5,340 bases of DNA, from assembly GCA_030044325.1 (NCBI GenBank), contig JASHWA010000281.1, positions 1 to 5,340 of the forward strand. The letters are read 5' to 3'. Source of the stretch: Bryobacteraceae bacterium (GTDB lineage: Bacteria; Acidobacteriota; Terriglobia; Bryobacterales; Bryobacteraceae). Shown one piece after another: positions 1 to 4,506 of the stretch (position 1 is its first letter; each line of letters begins with the position of its first letter). The notes under the pieces are model-generated. The model worked only from the letters and a program-made list of their open reading frames with translations. It was not told the DNA's origin and did not search any database. The position numbers were made by a program, and so were the translations under genes.

Positions 1-304
1 GGCCGGAAACGTGCGCACCGATCACATTGCCGATGTGTATCGCCACTCCGAAATTTTCGGCAAGCTGCACGATCCCACCGAGTTCAGAGGACGGTGCGGG
101 TATTGCGAATATCACGCGATTTGCGGAGGGTCGCGGGCGCGCGCGTTCGCGGCGACGGGCGATGCGCTCGAGGAAGATCCGTTTTGCACGTATCAGCCCC
201 ACACCAATCAGTCGCAGTTGAGCGCGCGCGAGCACCCGCACGATCATCACAGTTGCGGCGCCGCTGCCGCTGTGTGCGAGACCTGCTGTTTGAAAGCGCT
301 GTAG
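1..304 (+). CDS. C-terminal part of a radical SAM/SPASM-domain enzyme (5' end outside window)
   Basis: The frame is open from the left edge (first whole codon at base 2) to the TAG at 302-304, so only about the last 100 residues are seen. The sequence AGNVRTDHIADVYRHSEIF, then CGYCEYHAICGGSRARAFA and DPFCTYQP, is typical of the C-terminal auxiliary Fe-S (SPASM/twitch) domain of NirJ/AhbD/PqqE-like radical SAM enzymes. The cluster ligands are C-x2-C-x5-C (codons at 95, 104 and 122) and a later Cys at 185. These enzymes use S-adenosylmethionine and Fe-S clusters to modify tetrapyrroles or peptides in the cytoplasm. The closest fit by memory is the BA_1875-like group (TIGR04053), whose substrate I do not know. 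The catalytic CxxxCxxC half lies upstream and is not visible. After the SPASM domain comes an odd tail, HPHDHHSC then CETCC, rich in potential metal ligands. The PagL-like gene follows after 30 bases on the same strand, so the two are probably co-transcribed. Confidence 0.85.
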   Translation, partial: AGNVRTDHIADVYRHSEIFGKLHDPTEFRGRCGYCEYHAICGGSRARAFAATGDALEEDPFCTYQPHTNQSQLSAREHPHDHHSCGAAAAVCETCCLKAL

Positions 305-326
305 ACGGCCGGCGAAATCGTACACT

Positions 327-332
327 AAAAGG
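327..332 (+). promoter_or_regulatory. Ribosome binding site of the PagL-like gene
   Basis: AAAAGG lies two bases before the ATG at 335. It is a weak, closely spaced purine-rich site, but together with the in-frame stop at 326-328 it makes 335 the first usable start. Confidence 0.45.
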
Positions 333-334
333 CG

Positions 335-958
335 ATGCGTTCCGCAGCGATCGCGGTGCTGCTTGCAGAAATCGCGCGTGCCGGCTTGTGCCCGTCGATC
401 GCGGGGCCGCGCAGCGATTTTCAGCTCTTCGCCGGATATTCGCCATATTCGCCGACGGTGATCGGAAGCGTGACCGGCCGGCAGTTCGTTTTCGCGGGAC
501 TCGATTATAGCTATCGCTGCAAGGATTTCAAGCACGTCTCGATCAGTTTCAGCACGGGAGCGATGCCGGCGGCGATCGTGTTACAGCCGGCGACGGTTCT
601 CTACGGCGTCATTTCTCCAACTCCCCAAGCCGCGCCCGTCGTGACCGGAACCGGGGATCATGCGGTTTACGGCTTCGGGATCACGCCTCTCGGCGGAACG
701 TTCGATTTTATCCGGCAGCGGAGAGTGCATCCGTTCCTGGAGATCGGCCTGGGGCTGATCGCGTCCGCCGAACCGGTTCCGATCAACGCTCCCGACGCGA
801 CGGGACTCAATTTTCTGGTCGTCGTCGGCGCGGGAGTGCGTTTTGACAACGTCAGCCTGGGCTACAAGTTCGTGCACATTTCGAACGCGGGAACCACGGA
901 TTTCAATCCGGGTTTGGATAACGGGGTCTTTTATGCGGGCTACTCTTTTGTTCGCTGA
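335..958 (+). CDS. Acyloxyacyl hydrolase / lipid A 3-O-deacylase family protein (PagL-like)
   Basis: This 207-residue protein fits the PagL/acyloxyacyl hydrolase family: an outer-membrane beta-barrel that removes a 3-O-linked acyl chain from lipid A. Visible family marks are VYGFGITPLG (residues 111-120), HPFLEIGLGLI (132-142), the barrel-like VVVGAGVRF (162-170), and the C-terminal block GYKFVHISNAG followed by NPGLDNGVFYAGYSF, ending in an aromatic-rich strand as in outer-membrane proteins. By alignment with PagL, His181 and Ser183 are the catalytic His and Ser. The third member, Glu in Pseudomonas PagL (H-x-S-x11-E), is Asp195 here. The ATG at 335 has AAAAGG at 327-332 as ribosome binding site, and an in-frame TAA at 326-328 excludes a longer start. 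The N-terminal signal is weak: the AAIAVLL core is interrupted by Glu12 and Arg15. It likely shares a transcript with the radical SAM gene 30 bases upstream. The family call is firm; lipid A as substrate is inferred. Confidence 0.8.
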   Translation: MRSAAIAVLLAEIARAGLCPSIAGPRSDFQLFAGYSPYSPTVIGSVTGRQFVFAGLDYSYRCKDFKHVSISFSTGAMPAAIVLQPATVLYGVISPTPQAAPVVTGTGDHAVYGFGITPLGGTFDFIRQRRVHPFLEIGLGLIASAEPVPINAPDATGLNFLVVVGAGVRFDNVSLGYKFVHISNAGTTDFNPGLDNGVFYAGYSFVR

Positions 959-1185
959 TCCGGCCCGGCGTCGGCCAAGCCGAGCGGCTCCCGCGGGACC
1001 GATTTCAGGATCTCGTCGCGCTTGCGCTTCTGATTGCGCATCAGGTGACGCAACAGCAGCAGCGCGGCGACCAATAGCAGCAGCGCCGGATGCACGCGGA
1101 ATCCGAAGGGGTGAACCGTCTGCGCCACCGCCAGCAGCAAGGCAACCACGGCGAGCGCCAGCGGCAGATATTCGCGGAGTTTCAC
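940..1185 (-). CDS. Small two-helix membrane protein of unknown function
   Basis: The 81-residue product has a short N-terminus (VKLREY, the initiating GTG read as Met) and a first transmembrane helix, LPLALAVVALLLAVAQTV (residues 7-24). A short loop with HPFGFRVHP leads to a second helix, ALLLLVAALLLLRHLM (34-49). A strongly basic stretch, RNQKRKRDE, is followed by a soluble tail, ILKSVPREPLGL. The basic residues after helix 2 and the lone Lys/Arg before helix 1 would place both ends in the cytoplasm by the positive-inside rule. I do not recognise the family. The start is GTG at 1185, with no Shine-Dalgarno sequence but a perfect TATAAT placed so that transcription would begin at or next to the GTG. 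The last codons overlap the 3' end of the PagL-like gene by 19 bases, tail to tail. The hydrophobic two-helix pattern and the promoter argue for a real gene, but its small size leaves some doubt. Confidence 0.65.
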   Translation of the reverse strand: MKLREYLPLALAVVALLLAVAQTVHPFGFRVHPALLLLVAALLLLRHLMRNQKRKRDEILKSVPREPLGLADAGPDQRTKE

Positions 1186-1191
1186 AACCGT

Positions 1192-1197
1192 ATTATA
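1192..1197 (-). promoter_or_regulatory. -10 box (TATAAT) of the small membrane protein gene at 940-1185
   Basis: Read on the minus strand, the sequence is GATATAATACGGTTGTG. The hexamer is a perfect sigma70-type TATAAT, followed by six bases and then the GTG start, so the expected transcription start falls on the start codon. The -35 position at 17-bp spacing (TCGGCT) matches consensus at only three of six bases and lies in one arm of the inverted repeat. Confidence 0.55.
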
Positions 1198-1220
1198 TCG
1201 GCTGCGTTACGATCAGCCGA
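1198..1220. promoter_or_regulatory. Perfect 7-bp inverted repeat, candidate operator between divergent promoters
   Basis: TCGGCTG (1198-1204) and CAGCCGA (1214-1220) are exact reverse complements separated by nine bases, giving arm centres 16 bases apart, about one and a half helical turns. The left arm touches the minus-strand TATAAT. The right arm covers the -35 position of that promoter and lies just upstream of the -35 position expected for the plus-strand -10 box at 1234. This is the size and placement of a dimeric regulator site, but the regulator is unknown. A chance 7-bp palindrome in GC-rich DNA cannot be excluded. Confidence 0.4.
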
Positions 1221-1233
1221 AGCCGTTATTGCT

Positions 1234-1239
1234 TAGAAT
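1234..1239 (+). promoter_or_regulatory. Candidate -10 box (TAGAAT) of the small membrane protein gene at 1250-1462
   Basis: TAGAAT matches TATAAT at five of six positions and sits ten bases before the ATG at 1250. No acceptable -35 is present at 15-18 bp spacing, so if this promoter is real it may depend on an activator. The implied transcript would start about four bases before the ATG and would leave out the GAGG motif at 1243-1246, so the promoter and the ribosome-site readings compete. Confidence 0.35.
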
Positions 1240-1249
1240 CGTGAGGATT

Positions 1250-1462
1250 ATGTCCAGAGATCAAGCCGCAAACGCACTGACCGGAATCGCCGCCACTTTC
1301 GTGATCCTCGGGCTGTTGACGCTGATTCCCTTCTCCGCCGAAAAAATGAATGACCTCGGCTATCATTCCATCTGCCCGTTCGCGCCGTGGAGCACGCTGG
1401 CGCTCTTATTTGTCGCGCTTGTCGCGTGGATGATTCGCGGCTACGTGGTGACCCGCGCCTGA
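1250..1462 (+). CDS. Small two-helix membrane protein of unknown function
   Basis: This 70-residue product starts MSRDQAANALTGI and has two hydrophobic helices: about residues 10-29 (LTGIAATFVILGLLTLIPFS) and 48-63 (APWSTLALLFVALVAW). Between them is the loop AEKMNDLGYHSICPF, and the protein ends in RGYVVTRA. Its single Cys lies in SICPFAPWS, just before helix 2. I do not recognise a named family. The ATG at 1250 is preferred over the in-frame TTG at 1229 because it has GAGG three bases upstream and removes a poorly justified N-terminal extension. The gene diverges from the other small two-helix protein across a 64-base control region, so the two may be co-regulated. Its last 57 bases, encoding the second helix and C-terminus, overlap the 3' end of the phosphodiesterase gene on the other strand. 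Confidence 0.65.
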   Translation: MSRDQAANALTGIAATFVILGLLTLIPFSAEKMNDLGYHSICPFAPWSTLALLFVALVAWMIRGYVVTRA

Positions 1463-2422
1463 TTTCATCGCGGCGGCGAGATCTTCATACTGATCGGTGG
1501 CAATGAAGTCGACCCCGGCATCGATCGCGGCCCGCCACCGCTTTTCGACGGCCTCATGCGAGCCGAAATTGTAGCCTTTGTCCCACCCGCGATTTTCGTC
1601 TGCGCTGAATCCGTCGAGCGTATAGAAACGAATCCAATATCCGAGCTTGTGGGCTCGATCGACCAACGCGCGCAGCCGCGCATCGCCGGCCGCGGTCCAA
1701 TCGCCGGCTTTGGTTTGACCGCCTTCCTCGACTTCGAGCCACGAATTGTTCCACCAGCGGCGGAAATTGGTGGGAGGGTCCGGCAATAATTTTTCCGGCG
1801 GAAGCGTGGCGGCGAGATGAATGCGCTCTTCCCGCGATTTCGCTTCGATCGCGACGGTTTTGGCCGATCCGAACACCCTCAGCCGTTCGCCTGGTTTCAG
1901 ATCGCGCGAGAAAATCTGCTCCTGGATGTCGGCGTCTTCGGTGATCGCCAGAATCGGCTTCTTGTCAAAGGGCGCGAGGGTGTGCGGATCCGAAGTCTGC
2001 GGCGCGGTGGTGATCCACGCCTGATATTCGCCCAGGAGGTCCCACACGCCGCGCAGCGTCTCCGGTTCAAGCGATTTGAAATCGAAATGCAAAATGATGA
2101 TCGGCCATTTCGCGCGATCGTTCTCCTTCAAAGCGCGTTCGACGATGGGCCGCACGCGTTCGAAAAAATAATCGCGAAGAGTTGGTTCGGCGCCGGTGGT
2201 TTTCGACGTATGCGTCACCACGGGACGGCCGTTCGCCCACGCGATATCCTGCTCGATCGAAACCGGGAATCCGGCGTTCAGCGCGCGATCGATGCGATCC
2301 CCCCATTTTCCTTCGTACGGGTAACAATTGTGCGCGTCGAGCACCGGCCTCGCGTGATTTAAGAAATCGAGCTGCGCCTCGGCGAACGCGGCGAAAATCG
2401 CGAGGAGGGCGAGAAGTTTCAT
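1406..2422 (-). CDS. Secreted GDPD/PI-PLC-superfamily phosphodiesterase (AIM6-like)
   Basis: The 338-residue precursor begins with a clear Sec signal peptide, MKLLALLAIFAAFAEA, with likely cleavage after AEA at residue 16. The rest resembles TIM-barrel phosphodiesterases of the glycerophosphodiester phosphodiesterase (GDPD) superfamily. AHNCYP carries the first catalytic-type His (His31), SIEQDIAW a metal-binding-type E-x-D (Glu57, Asp59), and GRPVVTH the second His (His71). LHFDFKS supplies Asp114 and Lys116 on a barrel strand, and GVDFIATDQYEDL (303-315) is the final strand. The first His is followed by Asn, not the Arg of classical GDPDs. That and the TLRDYFFERVRPI block fit the poorly characterised AIM6-like branch. 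The likely reaction is cleavage of a phosphodiester, perhaps a lipid head group, outside the inner membrane; the substrate is unknown. ATG at 2422 is chosen for the signal peptide, although only a weak AGG lies upstream. The final ~19 residues are polar, lie beyond the domain, and are encoded in the overlap with the convergent gene. Confidence 0.75.
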   Translation of the reverse strand: MKLLALLAIFAAFAEAQLDFLNHARPVLDAHNCYPYEGKWGDRIDRALNAGFPVSIEQDIAWANGRPVVTHTSKTTGAEPTLRDYFFERVRPIVERALKENDRAKWPIIILHFDFKSLEPETLRGVWDLLGEYQAWITTAPQTSDPHTLAPFDKKPILAITEDADIQEQIFSRDLKPGERLRVFGSAKTVAIEAKSREERIHLAATLPPEKLLPDPPTNFRRWWNNSWLEVEEGGQTKAGDWTAAGDARLRALVDRAHKLGYWIRFYTLDGFSADENRGWDKGYNFGSHEAVEKRWRAAIDAGVDFIATDQYEDLAAAMKSGAGHHVAANHPRDKRDK

Positions 2423-2432
2423 TTTGGTGGCC

Positions 2433-2441
2433 TGTTATCCT
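2433..2441 (+). promoter_or_regulatory. Candidate extended -10 element of the thiolase-lpxA pair
   Basis: TGTTATCCT reads as an extended -10 (TGn followed by TATCCT, four of six matches). The predicted start of transcription, near 2448, is two or three bases before the ATG at 2451, which lacks a Shine-Dalgarno sequence. No -35 is evident. The element lies in the only 28 bases separating this gene from the divergent phosphodiesterase gene. Confidence 0.3.
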
Positions 2442-2450
2442 GTTTCTGAT

Positions 2451-3638
2451 ATGAGAGAAGCCGTTGTTGTGGCCAGCTCGCGGACTGGCCTTGCCAAATC
2501 ATACCGCGGTTCGTTCAACATGACTCGCCCTGACGATCTGGCCGCGCACTGCATTAAAGATGTTCTGCGCAAAACGCCGCAGCTCGATCCGGCCGAAGTG
2601 GAAGACGTGATTCTGGGCTGTGCGCAGCCGCACGGAGCGCAGGGCGATAATGTGGCTCGCGTGGCCGCGATGCTCGCAGGCTTGCCGGTGACAACGGCCG
2701 CGACCACCATCAATCGATTCTGCTCCTCGGGTCTTCAGGCGATCGTCGTCGCCGCGCATGAAATCATGCATGAAGGCGTGGACGTCGCCATCGGCGGAGG
2801 GACGGAAAGCATTTCGCTCACGCAGCGCAATCGCGAGCCGAATCCGAAGCTGGCTGAGCGCATGCCGGGAATTTACATGGTGATGGGCGATACCGCGGAG
2901 GTGGTCGCCAAGCGCTACAAGGTGAGCCGGCTGATACAGGATGAATATTCGCTTGAAAGCCAGAAGCGCACGGCGCGCGCGCAGCAGGAGGGATTTTTCG
3001 CGGGCGAGATCGCGCCGATGCGCGTCACCAAGGCGGTTCTCGACAAGAAAACCGGCGAAAAAATCGGAGCCGAAGAAGTGTGCTGCGATCGCGACGAGTG
3101 CAATCGTCCGGATACCACGCTCGAAGGGCTGCTTTCGTTGAAACCGCATTTCGATCAGTCGAGCGGCGAAGGTTCGGTGACCGCGGGAAACGCGTCGCAG
3201 CTTTCTGACGGCGCGTCGGCGACGCTGCTGATGTCGCGCGCGCGCGCCGATGAGCTGGGGATTCCGTACAAACTGATTTTCCGCGGATTCGCGGTCTCCG
3301 GATGCGAGCCGGATGAGATGGGAATCGGGCCGGTGTTCGCGATTCCGAAACTGCTCAAGCGCCAGGGCCTGAAAATGAGCGACATCGATTTGTGGGAGCT
3401 CAATGAAGCCTTCGCGGTGCAGGTGGTGTATTGTCGCGACCGGCTGGGAATTCCGATGGAGATCCTCAACGTGAACGGCGGCTCGATTTCGATCGGCCAT
3501 CCGTTCGGGATGACGGGATCGCGGATGGTGGGGACCATCGCCAACGAGATGGAGCGGCGCAAGGCGCGCTATGGGGTGGTCACCATGTGCATCGGCGGCG
3601 GGCAGGGCGCCGCGGGATTGTTCGAGCGCGCGGCGTGA
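2451..3638 (+). CDS. Thiolase family protein, acetyl-CoA C-acyltransferase
   Basis: This 395-residue enzyme matches the normal length of biosynthetic or degradative thiolases, which condense or cleave acyl-CoA units (acyl-CoA + acetyl-CoA <=> 3-ketoacyl-CoA + CoA) in the cytoplasm. All active-site parts are present. Cys91 in NRFCSSGLQAI is the acylated nucleophile, NEAFAVQ (318-324) forms the oxyanion-hole segment, His350 lies in GGSISIGHPFGMTG, and Cys380 in MCIGGGQGAAG is the acid/base cysteine. Family blocks RPDTTLEGL and VTAGNASQLSDGAS also occur. Spacing agrees with Zoogloea thiolase (Cys89, His348, Cys378) shifted by two. The ATG at 2451 is chosen because MREAVVVASSRTG aligns with the family N-terminus; the in-frame TTG at 2424 would add nine unsupported residues. 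Whether it serves beta-oxidation (FadA-like) or acetoacetyl-CoA synthesis cannot be told, and no hydroxyacyl-CoA dehydrogenase partner is adjacent. Its stop codon overlaps the start of the LpxA homologue. Confidence 0.93.
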   Translation: MREAVVVASSRTGLAKSYRGSFNMTRPDDLAAHCIKDVLRKTPQLDPAEVEDVILGCAQPHGAQGDNVARVAAMLAGLPVTTAATTINRFCSSGLQAIVVAAHEIMHEGVDVAIGGGTESISLTQRNREPNPKLAERMPGIYMVMGDTAEVVAKRYKVSRLIQDEYSLESQKRTARAQQEGFFAGEIAPMRVTKAVLDKKTGEKIGAEEVCCDRDECNRPDTTLEGLLSLKPHFDQSSGEGSVTAGNASQLSDGASATLLMSRARADELGIPYKLIFRGFAVSGCEPDEMGIGPVFAIPKLLKRQGLKMSDIDLWELNEAFAVQVVYCRDRLGIPMEILNVNGGSISIGHPFGMTGSRMVGTIANEMERRKARYGVVTMCIGGGQGAAGLFERAA

Positions 3639-4420
3639 TCGATTCATCCGCGAAAGTCGCGCCCACCGCGCGCATTCATCCCCATGCCGTGATCGGCGCC
3701 GGGTGCGTCGTCGGCGAATATTGCGTGATCGAATCCGACGTGGTGCTCGGCGCTGGGAACATTTTTGAGCCGTATGTTTACGTCAAGCGCTGGACCACGC
3801 TCGGCGAGCGCAACGAAGTCTCCGCGGGAACCGCGCTCGGCACCGATCCGCTCGACAAGGGTTTTACGGGCGAGCGCAGTTATCTGAAAATCGGCAACGC
3901 CAACAAGATTCGCGAGCATTACACCATTTCGCGCGGCACGCAGCCGGAGTCGGAAACCATCGTCGGCGACGAGAACTACATCATGACGTCGGGCCACATC
4001 GCGCACAACTGCAAAATCGGGAGCCGCTGCGTGATTGCGAGTTGCGCGCTGGTGGCAGGCTACGCGGAGGTGGAAGACCAGGCGTTCATTTCAGGCGGCG
4101 TGGTGATTCACCAGTACTCGAAAATCGGCCGCCTGGCGATGATCGGTGGCAACACGCGCGTCAACAGCGACGTTCCGCCGTATTTCTTGTACTCGGATTT
4201 CAACATCGCGGCGAAGGGTCTGAATCTGGTCGGATTGCGCCGCGCGGGATTCAAGGCCGGCGAGGTCGCCTCGCTCAAGACGGCGTACAAATTGTTGTAC
4301 AAGTCGGGTCTGAAGCTCGAAGAGGCGTTGCAGCGCATCGAAGCGGAGGTGCCCACCGAGCACACGCTGCATTTGGTCGAGTTCGTCCGCTCGAGCAAGC
4401 GCGGGATCTGCCGCGAGTAG
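3635..4420 (+). CDS. lpxA: LpxA-type acyl-[ACP]-UDP-N-acetylglucosamine O-acyltransferase homologue
   Basis: The 261-residue protein resembles E. coli LpxA (262 residues), which transfers a 3-hydroxyacyl chain from acyl carrier protein to UDP-GlcNAc in the first step of lipid A synthesis. Hexapeptide repeats of the left-handed beta-helix run from about residue 8 to 180. They are followed by SDVPPY, GLNLVGLRRAGF and a helical C-terminal domain ending SSKRGICR. GHIAHNC contains His121 and the catalytic His124 (E. coli His125). HQY keeps His159 (E. coli His160), and Gly172 sits at the acyl-length 'ruler' position (Gly173 in E. coli). The histidine equivalent to E. coli His144 is Tyr143, and the usual GNxA segment after DVPPY is replaced by SDFNIA. 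GTG at 3635 overlaps the thiolase TGA (GTGA) and gives MIDSSAKVAPTA, matching MIDKSAFVHPTA, so the start is secure and translation is probably coupled. No lpxD, fabZ or lpxB is adjacent, so it could be a paralogue acting on another sugar nucleotide. Confidence 0.85.
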   Translation: MIDSSAKVAPTARIHPHAVIGAGCVVGEYCVIESDVVLGAGNIFEPYVYVKRWTTLGERNEVSAGTALGTDPLDKGFTGERSYLKIGNANKIREHYTISRGTQPESETIVGDENYIMTSGHIAHNCKIGSRCVIASCALVAGYAEVEDQAFISGGVVIHQYSKIGRLAMIGGNTRVNSDVPPYFLYSDFNIAAKGLNLVGLRRAGFKAGEVASLKTAYKLLYKSGLKLEEALQRIEAEVPTEHTLHLVEFVRSSKRGICRE

Positions 4421-4467
4421 CGCCGAATTCAACGGAATGCGCCCGATGCGAGCCGCGACCCAAGGGA

Positions 4468-4493
4468 GCGGTTTTCAGAAATAAGAAGGCCGC
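4468..4493 (+). terminator. Possible hairpin after the LpxA homologue, weak terminator candidate
   Basis: GCGGTTTTC (4468-4476) can pair with GAAGGCCGC (4485-4493) over nine base pairs, including two G-U wobbles, around an eight-base loop. It begins 48 bases after the lpxA stop codon. Because the wobbles become A-C mismatches on the other strand, the stem would form only in the plus-strand transcript. No U-rich run follows, so it is not a classical intrinsic terminator and may be chance or a transcript-end stabiliser. The rest of the 4421-4506 gap shows no gene. Confidence 0.3.
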
Positions 4494-4506
4494 GCATTCG
4501 GACGAT

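Noticed and set aside
290..326. TTGAAA (290-295) and TACACT (321-326) as a promoter for the PagL-like gene
   Set aside because: The spacing is 25 bases, far from the usual 16-18, and the -10 matches at only four positions; read-through from the upstream gene is simpler.
380..391. Possible lipobox (AGLC, residues 16-19) in the PagL-like protein
   Set aside because: The residues before Cys do not fit the [LVI][ASTVI][GAS]C pattern, and PagL-family proteins are barrels, not lipoproteins.
843..1244. Plus-strand open frame across the end of the PagL-like gene and the small minus-strand gene
   Set aside because: Its translation is an Ala/Arg/Pro-rich low-complexity string with no motif or ribosome site; it is a shadow of the two genes it overlaps.
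1229..1249. TTG start at 1229 adding seven residues to the small membrane protein
   Set aside because: It would place the start inside or before the candidate -10 box at 1234 and has no ribosome site; ATG at 1250 is better supported.
345..3095. Recurrent GATCGCG / GCGATCGC words, reminiscent of the cyanobacterial HIP1 octamer
   Set aside because: Only a couple of full octamers were noticed; the shorter words are expected from GC-rich codon usage (Arg, Ala, Asp, Ile codons), with no regular spacing.
2499..3647. Long open frame (about 380 codons) on the minus strand opposite the thiolase
   Set aside because: Its product is Arg/His-rich with no domain, and it lies entirely over a thiolase whose every catalytic motif is intact. 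Long antisense frames are usual in GC-rich coding DNA.
4435..4499. Inverted repeat GAATGCGC (4435-4442) and GCGCATTC (4492-4499)
   Set aside because: The arms are exact but 49 bases apart with no extension on either side, and the right arm overlaps the better hairpin at 4468-4493; probably chance.
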